Of a stretch of DNA of 64,000 bases, positions 41,955 through 53,700 are shown one piece after another (position 1 is the stretch's first letter; every line of letters starts with the position of its first letter). The notes under the pieces were generated by a model. The model did no database searches, was not told the DNA's origin, and saw only the letters and a program-made list of their open reading frames with translations. The DNA is from Ascidia mentula (taxonomy: Eukaryota; Chordata; Ascidiacea; Phlebobranchia; Ascidiidae): NCBI GenBank assembly GCA_947561715.1, contig OX387200.1, positions 10,356,501-10,420,500 of the forward strand. The letters run 5' to 3'. Position numbers and translations under genes: made by a program.

Positions 41955-42604
41955 ATGATGGATGCTGGTTCAAAACATGTTATTCAAGAGTCACATCAGA
42001 AAAAATGTTTTCCAGAAATAAGAAATCCAATTATTCTGTTTGAAACATGGTATGAACTTGGTCTGAAAAAATCTAAGGCTTCCTTTACAATGATTTTGGC
42101 CACAGCCAATGAATACGGAAGGCCCACAGCCAGGATAATGGAGCTTTTGGCAGAGATGGTTTTAAGTTTAGCACTAATCAAAGAAGTGTAAAGGCACAGG
42201 ATATTGCTGGGAATCCATTTGCTGCAATGGTATTCCACTGGGCCGATTTAGGGTACATTGTTCACGTTGAAGGCTCTGTACATATGTTATCAGAGAAAGA
42301 AAGCAACAAACTCTTTGAAAAATTTCCTCGTGAAGTTCAACTAATTGCAGTGGCAAGTGCCAATCGAAGCTCATGGCAAGATAACGCTGACCGCCTTGCA
42401 AGCCAAGCAAATGCGATAGATAAAACATACCAAAATGTGAATGTTGAGCGGCCAAGTTATTGGGTCAGTTACACTGTAATCCCTACAAGAATGGAATTTC
42501 ACAGTTTATCTCAACCAAATGACAACTTGGTTTTTGTCAAAGAGGATAAAGGGACATGGTTTGAAGGAGAGGACGGTTGGGTATGGACAAAAATTCTTAC
42601 TTGA
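41955..42604 (+). pseudogene. PNPO copy 2, degenerate
   Basis: Intronless PNPO-like sequence in two frames. The first part (41955 to about 42142) covers FETWYELGLKK and ATANEYGRPTARI. After ARIM a 10-nt deletion relative to the other copies shifts the frame. The second part continues as AFGRDGFKFSTNQRS, NPFAAMVFHWADLGYIVHVEG and on to SYWVSYTVIPTRMEFH, ending at 42604. Key residues are also lost: the signature reads MEFHSLSQPNDNLVF, missing the WQGQ and both Arg, and LCRSVRIEG has become LGYIVHVEG. Loss of both frame and active site points to a dead gene; a frame error in the read would not explain the residue losses. The second half is still a 125-codon open frame. Confidence 0.85.
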
Positions 42605-42862
42605 TTTTGTATTTTCTAATTTCACAATATCTTTCTTGTGGTGAGTTTAGCATTGATCTTAACGTAGTTATTTCAAGTTTTGTGTTGATTGTCCTAAATA
42701 TTGTACACAAAGTTCCAGTTTTTATGTACTGTTTTGATTCTATTATTATTTTTAATATTTATTACACAAATATGTATTAATGCCACCGTAACAATTGCAT
42801 GCAAAATGAGTTTTGTTTATTCAGGGTGCAATATTTATCCTTTTGTTTAAAGGAGAAAACAT

Positions 42863-43585
42863 ATGTTGAACAAATTTATTTACACTGCAAGTTTTGCCCG
42901 AATGGCAGTACCAAATATACACATATGTAACTTGCGGAAAACCTTCAACCATCAAGCAATTTTGTCGGAGGATTCTTTGGAAAGTAAAGATGCTATTGCA
43001 CTGTTTGGGGAGTGGTATGGTATAGCTACCAAAGCAAATATTAAAGAACCAAATGCCATGTCACTTGCAACAGTTAATGAAAAGGGTCGACCAACAGCAA
43101 GAATGGTGATATTAAGAAGCTTTGGGGAAGATGGATTCACCTTTCATACAAACTATAGAAGTAGCAAGGCCAAAGACATTGAAAAAAACCCTTTCGCAGC
43201 CCTTGTCCTGTACTGGGTTGATTTGTGTCGATCAGTGAGAATTGAAGGTCCAGTGAAAAAACTTTCAACAGATGAAAGTGACAAAGAATTCAACAAGAGG
43301 CCCAGATCAACCAAGATAATTGCAGCAGCCAGTGCATATCAGAGCTCGCCAGTCTGCAGCTATGATGAACTGGAATCAATGGCTAAAACATATGAACAAG
43401 AACATGAAGGTAAAGAGATACATAGGCCTGAATACTGGGGTGGGTACAAGGTCATCCCAGAGCGCATGGAGTTTTGGCAAGGTCAGGCCAACAGATTGAG
43501 TGACAGAATAGTCTTTACTAAGACAACTGGTAATGGTTGGAAGGAAGGTGAAAATGGATGGACTTATCAACGTCTTCTGCCCTGA
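42863..43585 (+). CDS. PNPO: Pyridoxamine 5'-phosphate oxidase, copy 3
   Basis: Single-exon 240-aa frame, intact: EPNAMSLATVNEKGRPTARM, RSFGEDGFTFHTNYRSSKA, NPFAALVLYWVDLCRSVRIEG, EFWQGQANRLSDRIVF, ENGWTYQRLLP. The N-terminus MLNKFIYTASFARM is basic and lacks acids, so it could be a weak mitochondrial presequence; translation may instead start at the second Met (MAVPNIHIC). It is clearly a paralogue of 38305-38994 and should be active, since all FMN/PLP signature residues present in copy 1 are kept. Confidence 0.95.
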   Translation: MLNKFIYTASFARMAVPNIHICNLRKTFNHQAILSEDSLESKDAIALFGEWYGIATKANIKEPNAMSLATVNEKGRPTARMVILRSFGEDGFTFHTNYRSSKAKDIEKNPFAALVLYWVDLCRSVRIEGPVKKLSTDESDKEFNKRPRSTKIIAAASAYQSSPVCSYDELESMAKTYEQEHEGKEIHRPEYWGGYKVIPERMEFWQGQANRLSDRIVFTKTTGNGWKEGENGWTYQRLLP

Positions 43586-43949
43586 ATTGGAAATCATACC
43601 TGAAGGCGCTTTGTCACACATTTCTGTACAACTAGTGTATTTGGCTTCTCCAACGCCATTTTCTGGCAATGTTGCAGGACAAAAAACACCAAACCACTAA
43701 ACATCTTTAAAAACATATGTACAATTAACAGACTTTCTGTTAATGCTAGTGATTTAGGCAGGTGATAGAAGATGGCCTTCGAACATTTCTGTAATATGTT
43801 ATTTTGTTGCAATCATACAATAAAAAGACAAAATTCATCACAAAATGAGGTGCCGTTTTTCACATGTCTTGGTCAGTAAAGCATCCTTTCCTCATTAAGA
43901 ATAAATGCTTGTGCATGCATTTAATAAAAATTGAGATCATTTTCCACTA

Positions 43950-46900
43950 TCAGGTTTGACCAAGCTCGTCCAATAAGGCATCGGCGGCAGGAGTTTCTCC
44001 TATAGGAGCAGTGGTTGTCAGCACCTAATAATTACAAACAGTTGGTTAATTTACTGTACAGATTGAAGGGCACTTGAAAGGGTACCTGGGTGGCTGCCTC
44101 TGCTCCTTCCTCTGTACTTGTCATGTATACATTTCCATCTTCACCCTTTGTATATAAAAAAATGCATTATACATTTTTAAAATAAAATATTCTATCCTGT
44201 TTTTGTTGTTGTAAATAATGTTAAGTGAGCATTTACAATTTCAGTGAAACCAATACACTTTAAATATGATTTAGCTGAAATGTTTGGTTTCTGGCAGCTA
44301 ACCTGTACAAAAGTGGCCCCAGGTTGTCCAATAATGTACCCATCATCAGTTTGGATCAGCGTGTACCCTTCAGGAAGCTCCACATATTGGCCATCACCAA
44401 TCGATACAAGTTGTTTTCCTTCCTCAGCTGCAATGACTGCTGACCCATCCTCTGTTACTACCTGAGCTGCCTGACTATCACCCACTTGTTGCTGTGTGAT
44501 AAGGTCTGGGTTGAGATCCACATTGGCAACAGAGGTGATCTCACTGCTTTGTGAGGCTAGACAACAGAAAAGGATCAGATGAGTTACACAAGAGAAAGTG
44601 TATGTTAATTTATATTTCATACACACAAAAAAAACATAGCAGTTACATAATTTTAAGTTTCTGCCATCACAGATTGAACAGTGCGAAACATTAGAAATGC
44701 CTCAATGTTACAGACATAAAATTTGAAGCTTACCTAGTGTAACATTTTCAGTGGCAAGAGCAGTTGCAGAGGAATCAGCAACAGGAGCAGGATCCTTGCT
44801 CATTACCAACTGTGACTGATACCTTCCAACTAATTGCATTCGGGCCTGTTCTTGTAAAGTGCTGTGGGCAGTGCCAGTTGAAGAACCAAGCAGGTAGCTA
44901 GGTTTCCTTACTTGATAGGATGATTTCTTCCAACTATTTGTGTGCAGATTTCTGTAAAATGAAAATCATGAATTTGTTTTCAAATCCAAAACAAATTGTA
45001 AAATATACAAAAAATACATAAAACAAGATTGGTTAATTGCACAAACAGGTGCATACCCAGGTAAACGACCAAAACTACGCTGGTTTGGTTGGTCAGGAGT
45101 GGTGCTGTCTGGCTCAGGGTGGCGACTGTACTTATGTTGAAACTGTCGTCTCTTGTTTCTTTGATCTTTACTCAAGAACCAAGCATTTCAGAAAATCATT
45201 ATCACACTTTTTTGACAAGGTTTGTTACTTTTTTCAGCAAGATCAGGTAGCTTTAGTCTGTGGACAGGTGCTTCCATCTTACAGTTCATTCGGAAAGAAT
45301 TTGCAGCAATCATCTGGGCAGTGCTCTTTTGGTTAATACCGCCAATGTGGGCATCAATGCTGCTGCCAATTATGTGTATGCTTTCAGCAGCCTGTAATGT
45401 TTTGGTCAAGAAAATGTGTTTTAGTAATAACTATGCATGCTTTAACACAAAACAAAGCTTCATAATCATTGGAAAATTTGGTGGTTAAACCTAAAACTTA
45501 TATACGAAGTAAGAACAACATAGCAGTATGTATTTTAGATGCAAACAAATATACTAGGGTAATCACCTTCTTGTTATATATGGGCATAAGAATGACTTTG
45601 TCCATTCTCCTGTCACCCCCTACTTTATTAGCTCTTCTCAAAAGTGTGTTGTATCGCACAGATTCTTTTTCAATGGCAGAATGAAGAACTTCAAGTTGTT
45701 TGTATAACGATGCGAACTTCACTTTTTCTGTGGACATTTGGCCTGCCTAAATTTTTAGATTTTGTGTTAGTCAACTTTTCTTTTCCAAATTCCACATTTT
45801 TGTCTTACTTTATGCAAGAAAAAGTCCCCAATAGATATGGCATCAAGTGCACGGGGAATGGCTACACTCCTAATCTCATCAATAGTACATTGCTGTAGAA
45901 GTTTACGAAGCCTGTATTTGTTGTCCACATCTCCCTCCTCTTCCACCTGGAATACAAAAATATGCCAATTAAACTATTTTTGCATCACTCAACAAACGTG
46001 CCACACTCACAAAATCTTTTAATTGGGGTTTTTGTTCACTTTCTTTTGTATCTGACGATTGTTCTTCTTTTTCTGGATCTTCTTGAGCAATGTCAAGTTT
46101 TCTAGCAAGTATATCTGAAGGTGTTTCACCATCTGAAGAGATTTTTCTTCCCACTGAGACATCATTTTCAGTCTTCTCTGTATTCGCAACATCATTTTCA
46201 TCTTTTTCTTTCATTGTTTCAATTTCCTCTTTCGTTGTTTCGTTATCTTCTTTCGTTGTTTCAATTTCCTCTTTCGTTGTTTCGGTATCTTCTTTCGTTG
46301 TTTCAATTTCTTCTTTCGTTGTTTCAATTTCTTCTTTTGTTGTTTCGGTATCTTCTTTCGTTGTTTCAGTTTCTTCTTTAATTGTTTCCGTTTTTTCTTC
46401 AGCTTTCTCATCACTTGTTTTTTCAGAATCAACATCACCGATGTTTTCTTCTTCAGATTTAGTTTCTGGAGGGGTTTCTTTGGTTTCATCATTTTCAGTT
46501 TGTATAGTTTCCATGTTTTCTTCACTTAATATTTCCTGTGTCTTTTCTTCATCAGAAGTTTTTGCTTCAGTTAAGGAAACATCCATTTTCTCTGGCTCAT
46601 CAATTTTAGCATTCTCCTTTTCATCATTTTTTTCACTAGTTTCTTCTGTCTGGTCTTTCGGCTCTGCAATGATGGTTTCTTTAATTTCTTCAGTTTTGGA
46701 ACTTTCACCACCATCTTGCGTTGTTTGTTCTGGTGTATCCTTCAACCTGATTGTTTCAGCCAACTCTTTGTCTGATGGTGACATAATTACCATGGGTTCC
46801 GTTTTTTTATGCTCAGGACTGGCCATAATTGGTTCAGTTTCTATTGCATTAGTTTCTGTGTCATCCATTGAAGATGTAGTAGGTGGGGTAGTGACAACAG

Positions 46901-49298
46901 TATCTTCTGGTCTGATTTTCCTAGGCCTTCCCCTTCCCCTCTTTTTACCTGGTGTACCTGGTGTTCCTGGTGTAATAATCTCAGGTTTGGTGATCTTTGG
47001 AATCACTGGTTTTGGTGGTGAAGCAACATAATCTTCATCTGGTGATGTATCATCTGTGACATTCCGACGCTTTGTCAATCGGGCAATGTCCAAACTATAC
47101 CTGAAAATACAAAAATCATAAACCAAGTTATTCACAATCTGAAATGTTTTTATACAACTTTTATCATGTGCGTAAAACTACCTGGATGGTTTTCGTATTC
47201 TTCCAGATCGTGATTTTCGTTCCTGCATGGCAGCAGCAAGAATCTCAGCTTCCTCTCTCTCCTTTTGTTCCTCTCTGAGACGTTGCTGTTCAGCCAACAA
47301 CCTCTCATCTTCTTCATTTTCATCCACATCAGAATTAGGTTTGCTTAAGATTGGCCCTTCCTCCATCATCATCTCGTTAATAGGAGTTTCCTCTTGTATT
47401 TTAAATTCTGGGTCCTGTTTAATATTGCAATTTTTATGATGTACAACCAATGGCTAAAGACAATGGTTTCTTTCATGAAACGAACCTTGAGCTCTGAATG
47501 CTCCACCTCTTTTTCTTCCCATTCCTTTACAAGCTCCTCTAGGCTGTGTTCTGGGGGCAAATCATGCTTAGCAGTGAGCACAAGGTTGTAGTTTGGATTC
47601 AATTCCATGTTTGCCAGTATATCATGTGTCACTTGTTTGACATGAATTTTTACCTGTGGTGAAGTTTCATGCATGTCAGCTTTTTAAAACTGTTTTTAGA
47701 AAGCAGTTTTTGAACAAAGTAGTGAATTAATACCTAAGCTAGACTACTACATATGTTATAAAGGCACTATTTCGACACTATGTGGTTATATTTCATGCTA
47801 GTTACTCACATTTTTTAGCATTTACTTTCAAAATGTCTTCTTTGCACCAAAGTACCACAAAAGTACATTTTTCTTACCATGTGTGGAGCATTAGGGTTAT
47901 TGAGCTTTGTCAAAGCATCCGTTAGTAATATTTGAGCTGGAATTGCAGGTGGCTTCTGCTTGTTTCCAAGGCCAGTTGTTATGGCATGGGGATCTGGAAT
48001 TAACCTTGGTCTCCCAGGTCCTCTTTTCTTCATGCCAATATTGGGTGTATACCGAGCATATCTACAGAACATGTGCACTAAAATTCAAACACTTGCAACA
48101 AGTAGGCTGCATTGTTAATGATCCAAAAACTTAAAGTAACATTGTGAAAGTAGTTTCCATGTGCTTAATGTTAAATTTAACTTTGATATATACATATAAG
48201 TAATTCAATTTAACATTGTTACAAAATGGAGCATTTTTGTAACAAACCAAATTCATAATAACTAATATGCTAGTTACCTATGGTGAAAGCTAAAAATGAA
48301 TAAATGATTACTTGGATATGCTCCCTCTTGGCTTGTTATCTGTATAATCTTTGTCAAAGTCTTCATCAAAGTTATAAATGGAATCATCCCCACCATGATC
48401 ACTGCTGATTTTACGTTTTGTTCCCTGTTGCTTAGATAAACAACTAAAAAGATTTTTAGGAGGTTTCGTAAAGCTTTTTCCAGTTGGAATGTGGCGAAAA
48501 ACAACCTGCAAAAGAAATATAACTTTAAAAACTATAGTAAGAGATTGTGCATATGCATTACCTTGATGTTGGGATTAGATTGCAATGCTTGCAGTTGAGT
48601 TGGGGTTATTTGAGATTGGTGGATTTGTACCATCTTAGTTCCGTCATTGGCTACTTTGAGATTTTGGGAAGAGAAAGTGAGTCCAGGGACACCAAGACTA
48701 AATGTTCCAGACTGCACAAATTAACTAAATTTTATGATCTTGTACTTAGATATTGACACAATTTCTTATGTGAACATAAACAATGGATATGTTTATTGTT
48801 GCAAATACAGTTCAAATTCACCTTCGGTTTAGCCTTTGCTGTATTTATTCTTTGCTCTTCAACCGAGGCAGACTCCATATCTTGAATTTCATCAACAGGT
48901 AGTGAAACATTTTTTTCAGAGGATTCACTAGGTACCACACAATCAGGATCATCCAAAATGTCAGATTCTTGCATCAGCTGTTCAGTTGCATTGTCTTCAA
49001 TCTCTTTTTCTGCTTGTATTGTATCTTCTTTTGGCTGTGTTTCCACCTGGGAATGTTCCGAAGCTGCTGCATCTTCAGATTTTGGTGCTTCATTTTCTGC
49101 AGAAGGACTTGACTCAGTCACTGCTTGGATGGAATCTTGTTGGATGTTTTCTTCACCAGAATCTACTTGTGTGTTTATTTCCTGAATGGCATCTTCTTGG
49201 GTGGTATTTTCACCAGATTCCTCTTGTTGGCTCATTTCCTTGGTGTTGCTTTCACCTGAATCCTCAATTTGAGGGCTCTGTTGACCTGAATCATCCAT
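43950..49298 (-). CDS. ZNF839: ZNF839-family protein A (AT-hook, acidic repeat)
   Basis: Fifteen exons on the minus strand from 48822-49298 to 43950-44024; the largest is 46011-47100. Total 1230 aa, phases consistent. The N-terminus is a Glu/Ser/Gln-rich acidic region. Then KMVQIHQSQITPTQLQALQ, AT-hook-like KKRGPGRPR and KKRGRGRPRKI, a Thr/Lys/Glu seven-residue tandem repeat, LRKLLQQCTIDEIRSVAIP followed by FASLYKQLEVLHSAIEKE (the ZNF839 helical core), and the end motif [20 protein letters not shown]. Human ZNF839 ends with a similar IQTSDGLILSPPGTIVSQ segment; I rely on memory for this. I see no C2H2 finger. Nuclear, chromatin-linked function is inferred from AT-hooks. It is head to head with its paralogue B. 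Confidence 0.82.
46205..46400 (-). repeat. 21-bp minisatellite coding a 7-aa repeat
   Basis: Within ZNF839-A exon 7, about nine tandem units code for ETTKEEI/ETTKEDT heptads. Units differ by single bases and tend to alternate EEI and EDT, so the array grew by unequal exchange and is kept in frame. It forms a highly charged, probably helical rod. Confidence 0.9.
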
Positions 49299-50762
49299 TT
49301 TTTGTTTACCTAGATAAAAATTATTTTGAAACTAGTCTGGAAAGTATTGATAATAAACTTTCAGTGTTTCAAATACAATACACTTCCAAACTCGTGTAGG
49401 AAACACTTAAAACCCACTTTCTCATTATGTAGAATTATTTCACTACATGTGGCCAAACACAGGTCTTGCTAGACATGTCGATAATCTTAGGGCTGCAGCT
49501 GCTATGCAAATAACTTCTCACCACAAACAGAGACAAAACAGGTTAAACTTGAACACATGGCTGTGTTGTAAAAATAGCTTTGCTATTCACGTTCACGTAC
49601 CATGTTAATTGTGCCTTTCGTGCAAACTGTCAAGTATCATTTGTCACTTTAATAGCAAAATTACTTTTGCTAAATTTCTTTCAATTCACAATAAAGAATT
49701 ACTATTTTGCTAGTCTGTATTGCTGCAATTTGTATCAGTTTATGTTTTTTAGACATCCCGCAAAATACGATTGTATATTATCACAACTGTTCAATCAACC
49801 TGACATGGAAAACGCGAACAATCCACGCAGCAGGATTGCCCACCAAACCAACGATTGTTTTCAGTTCACTACGTGCTTCGTACACAAGATCAGCATATAT
49901 AAAGAACAAAATCGTCGCAAAACAAAAAGTATCAAAGATTCGTGTTTTTTTGCAAAACAACTACTTGCGGCAAAGCGCGGGACGCTTAAATTCGATGTTT
50001 CCCTAACAAACGTACTACGGGACTTTGTACGGGTACCTAGAAGCTCGTCCAACGTCACATTCGCTTTGTTGGCGTCGCGGTAACAAACTCACATTTGTTT
50101 TATTTCTTTCGTGTTTTTAGAGACTTATGTTATTGTAATCTGACGATATAATTCCCGCAATAACGTTACCTAACTACACATATCAAATGAGAAGAGATTT
50201 GCCGCGCGACATTAATTTATTTTGCCAGTTGGCGCTTTTCAAGTAAACGACCGCCCAAGTACCCGTACTACCGACATTTCTTTTCGCTTGAAATCGCTGC
50301 GGCGCGGAACGGGCAATTATTGTAAAATTTACGAAATCTACAGTTAGTCAAGTCGATTTTGTTGTTGCAAAAATTATCAATATTTAGTGTTGATTTTATT
50401 GCAAATTGTAGTGAGTTTTGTTGGACAAAAACAAGCAAAACAATAGCGTTGCAGGTAAACATTACAGCATGTCGCAAAAAGTTTTGGTGAACCTGTAAGT
50501 TTCCCGCTAAATATCTTAGATTTAAATTAATAAACAATAATGTAAAGAAATCGAACGGACTAATGCCTTTGCTAAATAATATTAATACGAATTGAAGCCA
50601 TGTGGCCACATTGACTCCCAAAGACCTGGTAATAACTTTTTTATTTGAAATGATGAATTAGGAGGAAGACTAAAGATATAGCGGATATTTCCATATTATG
50701 ATTGCATTAAACCTAAAGTTGTTTTGAAAATGTTACCAGGTTATTGCCCATCCATAGCCAAT
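49299..50762. promoter_or_regulatory. Divergent intergenic region of the two ZNF839 paralogues
   Basis: Between the ATGs of A (minus) and B (plus), so both promoters and 5' UTRs lie here. A likely non-coding first exon of B ends at about 50487 before GTAAGT; it carries an upstream ATG at 50469. Open frames at 49580-50083 do not match either protein. Confidence 0.55.
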
Positions 50763-53700
50763 ATGACTGAAGAAGTTGCTGAACAAATGAGCTTAGATGC
50801 AGACTCATTGATTGAAGATGCTGCTGCTGTCGTACAAAGTATGAATTTCATTTGTTTGGGTATTGATATGGTCTGAGCTATTTGCTAAAGTTTTTGTGTA
50901 TTTTCTCACTAATCTCACTTTTGACATAATTGCGAAGTGAAACGCATGAGAAATTTATGATTCTACACAACATAATAATTAGGTGTAAGTATTGCCACAG
51001 GAATTGTATTTGGCCGTATAGCTCAAAACTTCTTATGCTATATACTGCCCAAAGAACCAGGCGTCAAGCCTAATATATTTAATTAAATCAAATCACCCAA
51101 ATCTAATAAATTCATAATTTAACACCAATACCTTGTACATAGCCCACTATTGTATTTAACTTAGAATGTTTGTAATTTGGTTTGAGAATTTTTTAAGGTT
51201 GTTTGTGCAGATCAGAATGTTTTTCACAGATTAATGCATTAGTTCTATGTTTTTGCTACTATTGGTGAACTTTCGCACAACATTTTTCCAACATAAAGTG
51301 TGACAAATAGATTTTTTTAGGTGATGTCCCACAAGACTCATCCGATATTGTGTCAAAAGCTTTCACTAGTGTTGAGGGGGATAACTCGGAAGTACAATAT
51401 GTTACCATGACACCTGAGGAAGCAGCAGCAGCTGGGGTTGTGGAAGATGAACAGGTACATTCTGTATTTTAGGGATGTTAGTAGAAACTGTTTATTTCAA
51501 AACCTTTGTCAACACATTTGTCTGGATCAGTGAAACAAAACCTTACAGGTATCATTTCAAAATGATGCCCATTGTACTACAATGATATATATTCTCTAAT
51601 CTATTCCCCACTGGATGCAATTGTGATTAAACAACAATATTCAGTTTTATTTCATTGTGTTTAGGTGGTAACTACATCTTTGCAATTTGATCCTGCAAAT
51701 CCATCGGTGTTATACACTGCTGATGGCACAATTATTAATCAATCCGACTTAAGTCCTGAAGAACAAGCACTAGTTCAGGCAGCTTTGCAGCAACACCTTG
51801 CTGAACAGGAAGCTGAGCAACAATTGGCTATGATTGATCAGGTATATACCATCTGTAAAAGGAATGATTTGTAAAATAATCGGAAAGTTAATGGGTTTGT
51901 TTACTCTATGTCAGTCAGGTGATGTGTAAAACAGTATTTGCAGTGCTGAATCTATGAAAAATAAGAGGGGTTGTCCGGTTTGGGTTTGATAATTTATTGT
52001 TGTCAGGCAATATATGCTTGGAAGTCGTTATTTGCGGCTTCATTTTTTTACATTTACTATTCAAATTCACCTACAAAAACAAGTACCACATAACAGTAGT
52101 TATGTGACATGTTGATCAACTTTGGTGCACAAAAACACATTACTTTTAAGTTGCTTGTGTATGTGCATTTGTCCAATTTTAATGAAAAACACACAAAAAC
52201 TATTATTATGAAGCAATGCGACTGTATGTTAAGGTATTTTTGGGCAATCATTCTCATTCCGTTTTGACCGGTTTCAATCCTTGTAAATCATCGGTTATAA
52301 ACAAATCTGCATTGGTTCAGGACGTGGCCTTGCAACACTAAATATACATTGATGTTTCAGCAGTAGTAGATAAATCTTTGTGGAAAAAACAGAAGAAAAT
52401 TAGTAAAAATTGTTTAGTTACATTAAATATCAGAATATTGTCAAGCAATTATAACTCCTGTAGCAGTTATAATGTTGTTGACCAACATCATAACACACAA
52501 TTGTTCCAAAAGCGGTCATCGCCAATAAATAAACCAACTGTCGTGACAAACAATTTATTAAAGTGTTTATTCCTGCAGTGCGGAAAATTAACCACACTTT
52601 CACATCCCTAAAACAATGTGCCAAAATGTGGAGGGGGTGTTTTGACACCTAAACATCCTCCTTTGATTCGCCACTGCGTATTTGGACAATTGTTGATTTT
52701 CAATCATGAAATTCTTCTCTGGTCATCATATAATACTACTTTGCAGTCAGCTACTGAAAATGAAAAGCCAGTTGCTGCTGATGGATCTGAAAATGGAGTT
52801 ACTTCAACCAACTTGCTTTCACAATCTTCAACCAATGGAGCAGAACCAGTGGCTACCATAACAGCTACTGGTAAATTTCTTTTGGTAACTGCAATATTTG
52901 ATGTATGACAATTTTTTTCATCAAAGGTGACTCCAGTAATGCTGCTGCCACATCTGTTAACCTTGCATCCCCCAACACCAATGCATCACAGATCGTTCAA
53001 ACACTTGCTAACAATGTGAGAAGACAACAGGAGTACATGAAAGCCCAGCAGCTGTTGGTAGGCTTTATAAGTTTTGTCAGTGTTTTCATAGTTTGTTGAC
53101 AGCATAAACAAAAGTATGTTTTGTAGAATCAAGTAAAGCAACAAGAAATAGCAAGTGGTTACAGGTCAGTATGTGTTTACTTCTAATAAATACATGAATA
53201 TTATATATATATATCAATTGCTTAAGTTGTGTCTACATAAAGTGGAGATTGATAAAATCTAACTATAGATATATATTTTGCAGTCGATTTGAGGAGAAAA
53301 TAGTTATTCGCCAAGGTCAACCTCAAGTTGTTAAAGTGCCTGTCAGGACCCCAGCACCTAAAAAGGTGAATAGCTATTACAAAAGACACAATATAATTAT
53401 GAATCAGTGTAGCAAAGCACCACTCTGAATGGGTCATATCTGCTGTGGTGTTTTTTCACAATTGTATTTTGGTGTGTTACACATATAGAAGAAAGGGGGT
53501 GACATTTCATGTCAAATCATTTAATTGTCTTAGCCCCTACCTCTATTTCTCATATTTTTGAACCCAAGTTTATTAACACTGGTCCAATTAAAAAAAAAAA
53601 AAATTAAGATATACCAACCATGTTTTGTGTACATCACCACAATTTCCCAGAATTTTCTAATTCAGTGTTTGTTTGATCATATGTGATATTGTTTAGCCTG

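Noticed and set aside
42863-43585. PNPO copies as bacterial transfer because they lack introns
   Set aside because: Sequence is closest in pattern to animal PNPO, and codon use and flanks look like neighbouring genes; retroposition is simpler.
46090-47031. 313-codon plus frame of Ser/Val/Phe-rich repeats
   Set aside because: It is the exact antisense of the Glu/Lys/Thr repeat exon of ZNF839-A, whose exon boundaries and phase fit a gene.
49580-50083. 167-codon plus frame between the ZNF839 genes
   Set aside because: No match to either paralogue and no splice context; likely chance frame in the 5' region.
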